Of a stretch of 57,983 bases of DNA, positions 18,918-34,333 are shown piece by piece. The stretch is from a candidate division SR1 bacterium (GTDB taxonomy: Bacteria > Patescibacteriota > Gracilibacteria > Absconditabacterales > Absconditicoccaceae), in contig JAPLUV010000017.1 of the NCBI GenBank assembly GCA_026397395.1, positions 21,008-78,990 on the forward strand, in the 5' to 3' direction. The number at the start of each line of letters is the position of its first letter. Within the stretch, counting starts at the first letter, position 1. The position numbers and the translations under genes are program-made. The notes beneath the pieces are model-generated. The model was given only the letters and a program-made list of their open reading frames with translations. It had not been told where the DNA came from and made no database searches.

Positions 18918-20114
18918 ATGGTCTACTCATTCTCACAAGTGCAGCTCTTTGCTCAGTGTCCCAAGAGATATCAGTTTAGGTATATTGATAAAATGCAGAA
19001 GGAATTTGAATCATCGGCTGACTTAATTCTTGGACATAGTGTCCACAAAGTATTGGAAAATCTGTATAACAAAATTAATGTCTTTGCTCTCCCTACGCAA
19101 GAAGATTTAGTAAAAGATTTTCATAGTATCCGAGATAGTGAATATGCAGAAGCGAGTAAAGACACCCCATTGCAGATCAAGTGAGATAATAAACTAGAAG
19201 ATTATGTTCGTAGAGGTGAAGAATATGTGAAAGCGTATTATCAGAAATATGCACCATTCAAAGATATCAAAGTCATAGGGACAGAGATTCAGCTGATGTT
19301 TGATTTAGACAAGGAATGAAATAAAAAGTTTCGTGGTTATGTAGATAGGATAGATAAAGAAGGTGATACGTTTATCATCAATGATTACAAAACAGGCAAA
19401 AGGTTACCACCAGAGCAAAAAGAAGAATACATAGAACAGCTCACGCTCTATGGTTTGGGAGTCCAACAAAAATATGCAAAGTATTTCAAAAACATCAAAG
19501 CCAGACTTTTTTATTTACATTTTGATTTGGTGGATGAACGAGAGATTACGAATGAAAGCATACAAACCGTCGTTGCGAAATATTCAACGTTGATAGAAAA
19601 CATAGAACACAAAAAATTCAGCTACAATATGTGAGACAAAAAAAGTTTTGAAACAATACAGAGCAATAACTGTGATTACTGTGAGTATAGAGATGTCTGC
19701 CCTTTGCGAGCGCATCTGAAATATGACGACGAAGTCGTAGGAAGTGAATTGGGAGAAAAAACAATCAAAGGATTGGTCGATGAATATGTCAAACTCTCAC
19801 GCGAAGAATCTAATGCTAAATGAGAAAAAGAATCAATCAAAGGCATATTAACAGATTATTTGGATAAGCACTGATTGCAGAAATTATTTGGCAACACGGG
19901 AAAAATTTCCGCCAGTAAATTATCAAATGTTTCGATCAAAGACAAAGAGAAACTACATGACGTTTTGGACAAGCTGGGCTTGTTGAATGAGGCGATGGAG
20001 ATCGATAGATTTGCTGTCCAGAGATTTGTCAAAGAAGGAAGATTACCGATAGATAAAGCAGAGTGAAGCATCGAGAAAAATGAATCTCGGAGCTTGAGAG
20101 CTGGCGAAATTTAG
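18918..20114 (+). CDS. PD-(D/E)XK nuclease, RecB/Cas4-like with Fe-S cysteines
   Basis: 398 residues. The start SFSQVQLFAQCPKRYQFRY and GHSVHKVLENLY are the N-terminal RecB/Cas4 motifs; GYVDRIDKEG then FIINDYKTGK hold catalytic Asp, Asp and Lys; the QLTLYGLG motif follows. SNNCDYCEYRDVC, with Cys13 near the start, fits the four-cysteine iron-sulfur cluster of AddB/Cas4-type nucleases. No CRISPR or helicase gene is nearby, so a DNA repair or recombination role is likelier than Cas4. It continues past a TGA to TAG 20112. Eight TGA glycines. Confidence 0.88.
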
Positions 20115-20187
20115 GTATTGACTTCTTATAGTAAATACATATAATAAACGTACAAATAATTTTGAAATACACATTAAAATAAAATCA

Positions 20188-20424
20188 ATGAATAAAACAA
20201 AAAAGAGGCTCCCTCTCTGGCAGACCTCGAAAACAGTTATTTTTGGCATGATTATTATGCTATTGTTTCTCAATGTATTTTTTGCTTGCGGAGCAATTTG
20301 GAAATTTGGGGATGTGCATTCTTTCTGGGCGAACCTATTCTTGATCCCTATTTACATTTGGTTGATCGGGAAACATAATCGCCAGATCACTAATTTCCAT
20401 AATCAATACAACAATGGGAAATAA
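20188..20424 (+). CDS. Small two-segment membrane protein
   Basis: 78 residues: a charged head, membrane segments at about 17-37 and 47-63, and a polar Asn/His/Gln tail. No TGA codon and no family recognised. Two overlapping terminator structures follow. Confidence 0.65.
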   Translation: MNKTKKRLPLWQTSKTVIFGMIIMLLFLNVFFACGAIWKFGDVHSFWANLFLIPIYIWLIGKHNRQITNFHNQYNNGK

Positions 20425-20430
20425 TTATTC

Positions 20431-20520
20431 TGGACTGATTACTCGTCGTTTATCGCGAGGACCTCAGTCCATTTTTGTTTATAAAAAAATCCCCTCGCGA
20501 TAGTGCTAGGGATTTTTTAT
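20431..20520 (+). terminator. Two tandem terminators with mutually complementary arms
   Basis: Hairpin 1 pairs TGGACTGA with TCAGTCCA and ends in TTTTT (20431-20476). Hairpin 2 pairs AAAAATCCC with GGGATTTTTT (20483-20518). TATCGCGAGG at 20451 is the exact complement of CCTCGCGATA at 20493, so the two hairpins could also pair with each other. Confidence 0.75.
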
Positions 20521-20524
20521 TTTT

Positions 20525-20618
20525 CTTCAGTGCTGTCATTCTGAGAGTAACGAAGAATATAATTGTTCTATTATATCCTTCATTTCGCCTGCCTGTCGGC
20601 AGACAGGTTCGAAATGAC
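20525..20618. repeat. Palindrome-bearing intergenic repeat
   Basis: Contains CCTGCCTGTCGGCAGACAGG (20588-20607) inside a larger inverted arrangement of TGTCATT...and AATGACA. Relative of the elements at 4081 and 33847. No coding potential. Confidence 0.65.
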
Positions 20619-20626
20619 AAGAGGGA

Positions 20627-21211
20627 TTAATACTTCTCACAATTCACTACATAATAATTAGCATCATGATCACAGGAAGGACATTTCATTGGGGGATTTT
20701 TTCCTTTGTGAATGTATCCACACTTGGTACACATCCATTCGATATCTTCTGCTTTTTCCATTAATGTTCCTGCTTGAAGCTGATCGCGAACTGCTTGATA
20801 TCTCGCCTCATGATGTTCTTCTGCATGAGAGATAGCTAAGATACGATCTGCAATTTCGTCTAATCATTCTTCTTTGGCAATCTTAGCAAACTCTGGATAA
20901 AGATCTTGATTTTCGTGATGTTCACCATTGATGGAATATTGTAAATTGTCTAATGTTGTACCAATTTTTACGAATGCACCTGTATCGACAACGACTTCAT
21001 CCATATCTTCTCCTAGCTTTGCTTTGACCATTTGGATCATTTTAAAGAATCGAGATGCATGTTCTTTTTCTTGTTCTGCCGTAGCTTCGAAGATATCTGC
21101 AATTTGTAGGTATCATTCTTTCCTCGCAGCACTTGCGTAGATGGCGTAGCGGTTTCTTGCCTGTGACTCCCCAACGAATGCTTTGGTCAGGTTAGTTAAT
21201 GTTTGTTTCAT
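20627..21211 (-). CDS. Rubrerythrin
   Basis: 194 residues. The N-terminal diiron domain contains FVGESQARNRY, AEQEKEHASRF, and HAEEHHEARYQ, giving the Glu and His ligands. The C-terminal rubredoxin domain has CTKCGYI and CPSCD. Rubrerythrins reduce hydrogen peroxide in anaerobes and microaerophiles, so this suggests a low-oxygen lifestyle with peroxide defence. Two TGA glycines. Confidence 0.95.
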
Positions 21212-21259
21212 GAGATAATATTTAAGAAAAATAAAATAATTTTTAATAGGGAGAGATAT

Positions 21260-21871
21260 TTATGGACATGGAATAACATCAACTGGCTTTATATCTATTG
21301 AATTATTCTGTGGCCTTTGATCCAAACTTCGATTAGTAAGTCATGGAATTTGAGTATATGAAATACCATTAAGCGATGTTGTTGTCGTGGGAAGAATTTT
21401 TATTGATATGCTTGTAGATCCTCCTGGGAGATTGATACCATGCGCCCAATTAATATATCATCAAGCAGGCAGTGGAGTTCCTAGTCCATTCATAGAATAT
21501 GGACTAATATACGGCGTAGTCAATTGTGCAAAATAATATGCTGAATCTACATTTCATAAATTAATAACTTTATATCTAACATTAATGAGTCTCGTTCAAG
21601 AAAAAGCTCAATCTAGACAATCAAATTGATCAACAATAACCGATCATGAAACGATAGCAAGATCTTTGGTTATTCTATTCATTCCCGTTGTTGGGGAACC
21701 TCCATTAGGAGCTTTCATATTACTAGATTTTGAGACATTCAGTTTGACGATATCTTCTCACTTGGGAAGTGATAAAACACTCGTCAGGAGGTTCTCATTC
21801 TTTCCTGAAAAGACAAAGAAAGCTACTCATCAAAGGATAAGTATTCATACTACCCGCCGGAATTTTTTCAT
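21260..21871 (-). CDS. Secreted or membrane-anchored protein, unknown
   Basis: 203 residues, visible only with TGA = Gly (more than ten). One hydrophobic N-terminal segment (RRVVGILILGGVAFFVFSG) acts as signal or anchor. The rest looks like a beta-sandwich with LINVRYKVINLGN and STSISIKILPTTTTS, reminiscent of surface protein domains. It lies between rubrerythrin and a P-type ATPase without obvious linkage. Confidence 0.75.
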
Positions 21872-21961
21872 AGGAAGATAAAATAAAAATAAAAATCTGA
21901 ATGTGTTTCACGGATTAACTTTAACTATGTCTGATTTATTTTCAAATGTATTGTCTTAGAA

Positions 21962-24763
<2,802 letters not shown>

Positions 24764-25044
24764 TTTTGTTCTGATGGTAAAAAAACAAAACATCTGAATT
24801 GTTTCACGAATGAATACTAACGAAGTATAGTTTGTTTTCAAAGGAAGTTTTGCAAAAACGACCACTAGAAACCCCAAACACACACAGAAAATAGTCTCTA
24901 CAACAATTGTCAATTCTTTCGTTCTTATAATGAGAAAAAACGGCATACTAAATCAGTATTTCTATTTGATTATCCAAACGAATTATACATCTATATCGCA
25001 ATATTACGCAAATTTTATGTTTTTTTAATTTCTATAAAAAAAGA
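24764..25044. other. Divergent spacer between ATPase and surface protein genes
   Basis: 281 bases of A+T-rich DNA between divergent genes, so it should hold two promoters. No clear consensus pair or structured RNA is visible. An open frame continues from the ATPase gene across most of it but has no family features. Confidence 0.4.
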
Positions 25045-28000
25045 ATGAAAAAAAGTTTTAAGAAATTATTTTCTGTAGTGGCGGTATGTATGATGCTAGC
25101 AAGTCAGACGCCATTGACTGCTATTTTATGAATAGCCCCTGCTAAAGCAGCAGCTGATTACGAAATATTATCCAGTGATTTTACCGTTTCCTCTCCCGTT
25201 GGAACTGAGGTACGAAATGGTACCAAAACTATTACTTGGACCACTTCAAGTCTATCTACAGATGTAGATCTCTGGTATTGTGCTGGAGCTGATTGTGGAA
25301 ATGGTAGTTATACCTTAATTGCTGCTAACCAACCAAATAATTTATCATATAGTTGGGATACGACTACCGCCACAGCATGAGATTCTGCTCAATATAAAAT
25401 AAGAGTATCACTTCCTTGAGGATCAAATGGTGGAATGTCTCCTAATTATTTTACCTTAGATAATACCGTGCCATCTATCTCTATTTGAGATAACATCTTA
25501 GCATGACCTGTCTGATCTGATTCTTTCGCAGCTACTATTACTGATACTAATATCAGTACAAGAAAATATGGCTATGTGAATAATTCTTCAGACTGTACTA
25601 CTTCTGTAAACACTGCTGGATTTACTGCTTATACATCAGCATCTACAGTAAACTTAACCGATGAAACTCATAATGGTAAATATGTATGTTTTTATGCAGA
25701 TGATACTGCGGGGAATAAAAATGTTGCTGTATCGGCGAATCCTATAAATATAGATATTACAAATCCTTCTATTAGTATTACTGATAACATCTTAGTGTGA
25801 CCTACAAGTAGCGACAGCTTCGCTGCTACCCTGACGGAAGCTAATCCATCAATACTGAAATATGGATTTGTTGCTGCTGCTGGAAACTGTACGACTGCAG
25901 TCAACACGAGCTCTTTTACTACCTATACATCTACAAGCACAGTTACTTTATCTGATCAATCACACAACACCAACTATCTTTGTTTCTATGCACAGGATCA
26001 GGTCGGAAGAAGTGCTGTAGCGGTATCTGCAAATCCTATTAATATAGATATTACCAATCCAACCATGCCATCAAATACTCTAACAGCTCCAAATGGAGGG
26101 ACTTATCGAACATGATGAAGCATCCATGCCATAACTTGGGCAAATGCAAGCATTACGGATACCAATCTTGCTGCCAATCCCATCACCTTAGCATATAGTA
26201 CAAATGGCGGAGATAGTCGGACTCAGATAGCTACTAATGAAGCTAATGATGGTTCTTATACTTGGACTACGCCAAACACCAGTAGTACCTTCCTTGTTCG
26301 TATCACTGCTGTAGATACGGCTGGAAATTCTTCTTCTGATACCAGTGATTCTACATTTATTATAGACAATACCGCACCAACGGTTTCGTCTGTTGTAGCT
26401 TCTCCTAACCCTGGATCATGAACAGTGAATGTTACTGTCTACTTTACAGAAGCATTGGCTGGTATGTATATATCTCAGCCACCAACTGTCGCCTTATTTG
26501 ATTGATCATATCGTACGGTTACTGCAAGTGCAGTTGCTGGACATACTAATGGATTCCGTGATGATAATCATAATGTATGGGAATGAACTATTGATGTTTC
26601 TTCTAGAACGAACGGCACATTAAACTTTGCTGTATCATGAGCAAAAGATAATGCCCTCAATCTTATGACCCTCAACTCTAGTGCTGGCTCAATGGTAGTA
26701 GACACTGTTGCACCAACATTTACGGTAAATAATAGCGTAAGCTCATGGACAACGTCAGATACTATCAATGTAACTGTGGCTGACGTAACAGCTGGCGTCG
26801 CTTCATCAACATATGGATTTAGTTCTGATGCTACCTGTAACTGAAGTGATACCATTACTACTGCATTTACATCAAATAGTAACTTCTCTATAGAATGAAA
26901 TCACATAGATTATCTCTGCGTCAAAGCGGTTGATAATGCAGGAAATGTTTCTTATCAAACAATAGGACAATTACACACCGACAATACCTATCCTGCAATG
27001 AACGGTAACACATTGACTGCACCTAATGGGTGAGAAAAATGGGCTGGTGGAAGTACACACAACATCACTTGGGGAAGTATTACTGATACTAATCTAGCAA
27101 CTAACCCTATTACTTTAGCATATAGTACTGATGGATGAGATAACTGGACACAGATAGCTACGAGCGAAGCTAATGATGGTTCTTATACCTGGACGATTCC
27201 CGCTATAGATTACGATACTGTCTTAGTAAGAGTTTCAGCTGTTGATAATGCCGGCAATATATCTACTGATGTCAGCAATACTGTACTTACACTAGACAAT
27301 ACACATCCTACTACATCCATCACCAATCCAACAAGTAGCCAAGTGATAGCTTGACCTACAAGACTTATTGAGTCTGCTACAACAGACAACTTCAATATAT
27401 CAAGTGTTGTATTCTATTACAACAGTAGCAATGATGCTTGAGAGGGTTCTCAGGTTATATCTACAGATACTTCTTATCCATATACAGCAAGTTTCAATAC
27501 AACAGCTCTAGCGGATGGCACCTGGTATCTTTTTACCGTAGCTATAGATGAAGCAGGGAATACAACAACCTCTGCCATCATTCCTGTAACCATAGACAAT
27601 ACTAAACCAGAAATTCTCAATAATACATTAAATTTTCCAAGTGATGTTTCTGGATCATGAACATTAGCAGGAAGAGCTACACATCGTTCTTTGAATATTA
27701 CTCAAGTTGAATATTTTGTAGATGCTATATGAGATAACGATGATTGATATGATCTTAGTTTATGAGCGGGCACTACTGCCAAGGATTTTGGTGATACAAT
27801 AAATGTCTCCGCATTATCTAATGGACGACATACGCTTTATGTTCATGCAATGAATAGTGAATGAGTTCGAGGTACGGGATATGCAAATAAAACGTTTAGA
27901 AAATGATCTGCTGCTCCAGATATCACTAGTCTCTATATGTCCGATATTACAAATAGTTCTGCAACTATTAATTGGGACTCTACTACTGAGCCAGACACAG

Positions 28001-28629
28001 CAGAATATAGAATCAAAGAGAATAATGGAACATTTAGTTCTTGGTCATCTCTAGGTCATCCTCAATCTATTGGGGAACTTAGTACTACTACTACTTATAT
28101 AGTAGAGATAAGACTTGCTGCTGGGGTTAATTCTTCTACAGATACCGTTTCCTTCACTACAGCGTCTGCAAGTGATGGCATTATTGTTGATTCTATCAGT
28201 AGAATATTAAATGGTAATACGCCTACTCCAGGAGGAGATTATGAAAGTGGATATCACTTTAGATTCAATCTTACTCTAAACGATATCTTTGCTGACACAT
28301 TAAACTTTAAATTGGCTGATTGGTCCAACTCTGCAACTACTACGGCTGTCGCCAACAATACCAAAATATATGTATCAGAGAATGGGATTGATTCTGCTAA
28401 CCATGAAAATCAACTAGCAAATTTTGATCCACAAAACCATGCTGATTATTTTACCACATTGACAGGTGCTGATACGTATTCTGAGGATTTGTATATTTAT
28501 CATTTGGATAGCGATAGTAGTAAATGAGGTAATCAAATTATCTTGGATATGTTTTATAAGATTCCCACGTGAGCCCAAGGAATTTTCTCTACAAACTATG
28601 GAATCAAAACAACATCTGATCCAAAATAA
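25045..28629 (+). CDS. Large exported surface protein with Ig-like repeats
   Basis: 1194 residues. Signal peptide with LASQTPLTAILG and cleavage near AKAAA. Then tandem Ig-like units with recurring ITDNILxGP, YVCFYADDTAGN and DNTxPT motifs, a pair of LTAPNGG-type units (about 350 and 655), and a fibronectin-III-like unit near residues 955-1040. No C-terminal anchor like its neighbours. Likely an adhesin or stalk for contact with other cells. More than 25 TGA codons make it invisible as one gene in the standard code. Its cysteines are few and appear in pairs within units. Confidence 0.85.
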
Positions 28630-28678
28630 AAATTTCTATCTCTACTATAATTATATTTTTAATATTTAAATATGTAGT

Positions 28679-29641
28679 ATGGTACATACCAAAAAAATAT
28701 ACTGACTGTGAATTTTGGCAGGCTTAACTATTACGGCCTGATTGATGTTCGTGGTATCTGCTGATGAAATTGGAGGAACATTAAGTAATGGGATTGATCA
28801 ATGATTATCTGTTTCCCTTCCTTGTACTCCTGCCTCTGTATCTCATGGATCTGTAAATACAACGACCTGTGCTATTACTTGTGGTGCATGATATGATAAA
28901 TCAGGAAACTCATGTATTGTTCATCAAAGTGGTGGATGAGGTGGTGGATGAGCTCCTGTTATTCCAGCATGTAGTCTCTCACACTTAGTGTGTACTGATG
29001 GAACCTATGTCAAAAAAAGTGGTGTCAGCTGTGAATGAGGATCATTAGGAAATGCTTGTAACGTAGCTACATGATCGCTAGAAAATACCTGATCAACAAC
29101 TCCCCCTCCCGTGGAATGAGGATGAACTATTACAGGATCACCATTTTCTCCTGAGTTGAATGATGCATATCTCTACGCATATCATTTGTGAATCACTACT
29201 ATCCCTACTATTTTGAAAGCAGATTTGGAGTGAGTATTGATTAGATCTCATATGGCCAAGATGATGGTAAACTATGCTATCAAGGTATTGAATAAACAAC
29301 CAGATCTAACCCTTAGCTGTAATTTCAATGATATAGGAAATGAAACTGTTGAGCTTCAATGATATATTAAGTTAGCATGTCAGCTCGGATTGATGTGATA
29401 CGCCAGTGATGGTGTGACGCAAAACGCAAGCTTCTATCCCGAACGAATCGTAGACAGAGCTCAGTTTGGTACTGTTCTTTCCAGACTTCTTCGAGGTACG
29501 CTCTATGCAGGTGGAGAACCTTTCTATTCCCATCATCTGGAAGCGTTAAAAAATAATAATATTATGACAAATATCGATAATCCACTTGCTTCTGAGCTTA
29601 GAGGCCGAGTGATGTTGATGCTGATGAGAGCGGATAAATAG
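28679..29641 (+). CDS. Exported Cys/Gly-rich protein with shared C-terminal surface domain
   Basis: 320 residues. Signal anchor (LGILAGLTITAGLMFVVSA), a Cys-rich segment with LPCTPASVSHGS and CAITCGAGYD, a glycine run of eight made mostly of TGA and GGT codons, and a C-terminal domain from about residue 180 with RSHMAKMMVNYAI, CNFNDI, RAQFGTVLSRLLRG and a terminal LMRADK. The same C-terminal domain ends the protein at 29998. It resembles S-layer-homology-type repeats and probably attaches the protein to the envelope. Confidence 0.85.
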
Positions 29642-29705
29642 AACTTAGATAGTAGCACTTAGAACTTAGACCGGTCTGCTATCTACCATCTTCAAACTCC
29701 AATCT

Positions 29706-29734
29706 AAAAGGCTACTTATCACAAGTAGCTTTTT
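29706..29734 (+). terminator. Rho-independent terminator
   Basis: GCTACTT / AAGTAGC with loop ATCAC, flanked by AAAA and TTTTT, about 65 bases past the surface protein gene. Confidence 0.85.
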
Positions 29735-29997
29735 GTTTTGTAAAAAAATTACACTAGTCAATATAAGACACAACTTGCCAGCCCATCATTGCCTTAATGC
29801 TAATTGTATGTATATTCCAAAAAAATATATATCTCTGAAAACCTAGTCACGGTTTAGTTTTTTTTTATGGATGGATTTTTCTTCTTCTCATTTATTATTT
29901 TCTTGTCAATATTTTAATTACTAGCTCAGCTCCGAGAAATTGACAACTCGCAGTTCTTAAGCTGAAATCGCATTTTTAATTTTTTCTATCACGCGCA
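29735..29997. other. Spacer before LRR protein gene
   Basis: About 260 bases without a gene. A weak hairpin AAACC / GGTTT with a long T run lies near 29838-29862 and could be a second terminator. The rest is A+T-rich and presumably holds the promoter of the next gene. Confidence 0.4.
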
Positions 29998-32900
29998 ATG
30001 AAAAAATGATTAATGCAATTTTTGGAAACTAGATTTCTCGTTGGATGTATCATGTTACTCGCTATCTTTTGTTTGTATCAAACAAGTGGCCTAGCAAAAG
30101 CAAATGAATCAGGTACTCCTGCAAACGTTTCTGATGAACCTATTTCTAGTGGGAATAATGAAATCCAATCTCTTTCATTTACTCCAAATGGAGAAGATTC
30201 GCTATTAGCCATACCAGGAGTATTAGTCTATAATGCCAATATTGCTCCTCCTGCATGATATGTTAAAATGGTAGATAATACTACTAATCCTCAACATATG
30301 GTATTTATAAGACAAAATCCTATAGGAACTAATGGCGATAATGGGATGTGATTTAGCTACGCACAAATGCAAGCCTACTCTGCTCCTTTAGGCTGTGCCA
30401 TTCCTACTAAAGCACTCCAAGATCTATTTTTATCAAGCAACCATACTACTACCTGGGTAGTAGATTATACATCAGATCTTATGTCTGATCAAGGTAATCG
30501 ACCAGATTGGGTAAGTAATCCTGTAAGCGCAGGTGGAGATAATTATGATCTTATTACTGCAGATAGTTCTCCTGCTAGTGAAATGAGCAGTCAGTATGGA
30601 CAATATTTTGTGACAATGACAAATAGCTCTGCAAGGATTAGACTCGTCACGCTCTCCACTGGCGGATGCCAACCAGATTGGCCCACTATCTATGATGCTG
30701 TAGGCGCAGCTTTGTGGAATAATGATATCTACAATAATCTGGATTATGTTACTAATGATAACGTTACTAACTTTAGTGATCTTTCTTTCCGAACTGATTA
30801 TGGTCAACTTCAGTTTCTCACATGATTAAATTTGACAGATACTAATGTCCAAGACTTCTTACAAAATCTACCCAATAGTTTTTCTATGGAAAATTGATAT
30901 CTATGATTTGCTCCTACAGGTAATGGATCATGACTAAACATTCCTGCAAGAATTCAATTCTGGCTTTATGATAGATTACCTCCATTTATTGGCACAGGAA
31001 ACGCCGTAGATTATCTCACTGCTAGAGATAACAATGGGAATATTCTGTCTGGTATAGATATTAATGGCCTCTTTGGAAATGATTGAGTCCTAGATTGTAA
31101 TTTGGGTGAATGATATTATTGTGAATTTAATATAAATCATTTCACTTCATTTGAACTTAATAACGATTTTGATTGTAGTCAAGTTACTGATGTTCCTGTC
31201 TCAGAATGTCAGGTACTGGTAAATCTTTATGATAATACTAATGGAGACAATCGATACTACGATGAGGATTATGGAGATGATTGGATGAGTAGCTATGATG
31301 TCTGTGATTGGTATGGTGTACGTTGTGATCAAGATGACAATGGTGATTACCATGTTAGTGAATTGTATCTCGAATATAATAATCTTGCATGAAGTGTAGA
31401 TTTCTCTGGATTACCATATCTGTATGAGATTGATGCTTACTCCAATGAACTTACCAGTGTCAATCTTAGTGGACTAACTAATTTGGAATATCTTTATCTA
31501 GGAGAGAATTATCTTACTGATATCAATCTTGCTGGGTTAACTAATTTAGGTGATATTGAATTGTACAGCAACAATCTCTCTAGCATCAGCCTTGCTGGAC
31601 TTGAAAATCTCTATAGCATTGAATTGTACGACAATAACCTCTCTAGCATCAGCCTTGCTGGATTAACTAATTTGGATGATGTTGAACTATCTTCCAATCA
31701 TCTGACTACTATCGATCTTGCTGGACTGACTAACCTAGAATATCTCTATCTAGACGATAACTGGCTTTCTAGTATCGATAATATTGGTGATGCCACTGAT
31801 TTGTACCAACTTGATATAAGTGACAATCTAATGACAACCATATCTACTTCAATTATGGATACTAGTTTGGATACGTCTTATCTCGATAATAATTGTCGAG
31901 ATAGTTCTATCAGCGGGGACCTCTTTAGTTTTCTTGATAATACTTCAGATAATGGCTGATGGCAGAATATTGAAAATGATGCATGTTGGAATAATCCTGC
32001 AGAAGTAGATGCTTTGATAGATCTCTACAATGCAACTGATGGTCCAAATGGCTGGGACTCTAACGATAACTGGTGAGACAGACGTGTCCCCGTGTATGAG
32101 TGGTATGGCGTAAGTACTGATGAATGAATGCATGTCATATGAATTGAGCTTGAAGAAAACTATCTAAGCGGAGCTGTTCCTGCTAGCATTTCTCATCTTA
32201 GCTATTTAAATTATTTGGATTTATATGATAATAATATTACTTCTATCCCAAGCTCTATTGGAGAATTAAGTAATCTTTCTTCCCTTGAACTTTCTGATAA
32301 TAATATTTCATCTCTTCCAGAAACTCTTGGTAATTTAACGCAATTGAATGAACTATATATATATGGAAATCAGCTTACTTCATTACCAGAAAGCATTGGC
32401 AACTTATCTAATTTATGAACTATAGAAATAGAAGATAATTATCTTACAACATTACCAAATTCTTTTGCAAATATAGAAAATTTGTGATATGTTTCTCTGA
32501 ATAACAACTGTATCTATCAAGATCGTCTCTCCTCTGATGTGTCGAATATGCTTAACGATAGGCTAGAAGTATACTGGTGAGATCAATGAGCTCCTCATTG
32601 TCCTACAAGTCATCTAGTAACTACTGAAGACAATGGGTGATCTTATGCTGATGATATGCTTGTCTATGATAGTACCTGTACAGGTGCAGCAATTCATGGA
32701 GAATTTTCTGTGTACGATCAAGATAATGAATCTAATTATTTAGCATTTACTGCTGATGGCGTTGAGGCAGTTAACGATGTCTGTTGGAATGGATTTATTT
32801 ATGCACCTACGAGTGTAGCTAGTGGCAGTAATGCATCTGCTGAATTTGGTGAAACATGAATACCAAATGAAACAGATTGATCTACGATAAGAGCCATTCT

Positions 32901-33783
32901 CATAACCGTCCAAGCCGGATCTCCATGAGTAGATTTAGTAGCTAACGGAACTACATTTACCGTAAATTTTGTGGTAAGTGATGGCAGTGTTGGTGACATA
33001 CTTAATATATATAGATCAGAAGATTGAACTACTTGGGTAGCGAATACTCCTGATGCTACCTGCACTTTGGACGAAGCTAAGGTATGTAATTTCCAGACAG
33101 ATCATCTTTCTTACTTTGCTCCTATCAAAGAAACTACGACTACAAACAATTCGTCTAATGGATGATGATCTTCTTTCCAAAAAGACAATTGTCCAAGCGG
33201 CGACACTTCAGCAAGTTTCTATGATGGTAAATGTTCTGTCACAGAAAGCGCTAAGGTGCAAGAGTCAAAAAACACCTTATGTTCTATTGCAGAATCTCCA
33301 TTCATCACCGATGTAAATAATGGCTATCTCTACGCTTGTGGTATTGGCGTTACTTCTGCTCCTACTATCCAAGAAGCCGATATGGAAGGCAAACTCATTA
33401 GATCTCATATGGCTAAGATGATTGTAAGTTATGCTACGAAAGTAAATGGAATGAAGCCAGATACGACAAAATCATGTAACTTCGATGATGTAACAAATCA
33501 AACTACAGAATTAAAATGATATATCACTTCGGCATGTCAGTTAGGATTAATGTGAGTAGACATGAAATCCTTTGATCCCGAGACAACTGTGACGAGAGCT
33601 CAGTTTGGAACAATTCTTTCTAGAGTACTTCGATGAGACAAATATAATAACGGAAAATTATATTATACTGATCACTTGCAAGCATTGAAAGATGCTGGCA
33701 TTATGACTGACATTAACAATCCCGAATGGAAGAACGAGTTGAGAGGATTTGTTATGCTTATGATGATGAGAGCAGATAAATAG
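29998..33783 (+). CDS. Large exported leucine-rich-repeat surface protein
   Basis: 1261 residues. Signal peptide to about 34. Residues 455-637 hold at least seven LRRs of the type LTNLEYLYLGENYLTDINLAG; a second LRR block (about 690-830, LSNLSSLELSDNNISSLPE type) is introduced by VDALIDLYNATDGPNGW. Both blocks end with NNC caps. Beta-rich modules follow. The last 140 residues match the C-terminal domain of the preceding gene, ending MMMRADK. LRR proteins on bacterial surfaces usually bind partners or host cells. Over 20 TGA glycines. Confidence 0.88.
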
Positions 33784-33846
33784 GACTTAGAACTTAGATG
33801 GGAGAACTTAGACTGCAGACCGGCCTGCTAACTCCCGACTCCCAAC

Positions 33847-33866
33847 CCTGCCTACCGGCAGGCAGG
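33847..33866. repeat. 20-bp palindrome CCTGCCTACCGGCAGGCAGG
   Basis: Exact copy of the unit also present at 39000-39019 and 54684-54703, with variants at 4082, 20588 and 52211. It lies just upstream of the terminator of the LRR-protein gene. Confidence 0.75.
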
Positions 33867-33875
33867 TCCAATCTT

Positions 33876-33903
33876 AAAAACCACTCACAACGGGTGGTTT
33901 TTT
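33876..33903 (+). terminator. Rho-independent terminator
   Basis: AAAAACCAC / GTGGTTTTTT ends the LRR-protein transcript, 64 bases before the thioredoxin-like lipoprotein. Confidence 0.85.
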
Positions 33904-33967
33904 GTAATTGAAAATCCGGAGTAAAAACATACAATGACAATGTATTTATTTTGTTACGAGGAAATCC

Positions 33968-34324
33968 ATGAAAAAATTCAGTTTATTTTTGTTGACGATA
34001 GTCGCTACAACTACCCTCGCTTGATGTGGAACGACACCAAGCACTACATACTCTAGTGGTAGTCTTGATACCTTTGCACAGTGTCTGAGCGACGCTGGAG
34101 CAAAAATGTTTGGACTTGCGACCTGCAGTCATTGTCAGAAACAAAAGGCGCTTTTTGGTACAAGTTTTGCTAAGATCAACTATACCGACTGTAAAGAAAA
34201 TCCTACTGCTTGTTCTAGTTTCAAATCAGTTCCTACCTGGGAATTTAAAGATGGAACTCAATTGGTTGGTGAACAATCATTTGCTACGCTAGCTACAAAA
34301 ACTAGTTGTGCTTTACCAAAATAA
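33968..34324 (+). CDS. Thioredoxin-like lipoprotein with CxxC
   Basis: 118 residues. Lipobox LAGC with its Gly encoded by TGA, then a short thioredoxin-like domain: FGLATCSHCQKQKALFG holds the CSHC active site and KSVPTWEFKDG the cis-Pro loop. Similar to the periplasmic thioredoxin domain found with VKOR-type proteins. Likely a thiol oxidoreductase facing outward. The next gene encodes a membrane ferric-reductase/FNR protein, so the two may form an electron-transfer or protein-repair pair. Confidence 0.85.
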
Positions 34325-34333
34325 TTATTTTGC

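Noticed and set aside
18918-20114. Cas4 and a CRISPR system
   Set aside because: The nuclease has Cas4-like cysteines, but no repeat-spacer array or cas gene is seen in the window.
24764-24946. Upstream extension of the P-type ATPase frame
   Set aside because: It would add about 61 residues with no homology-like features and an atypical N-terminus; ATG 24763 gives normal family length.
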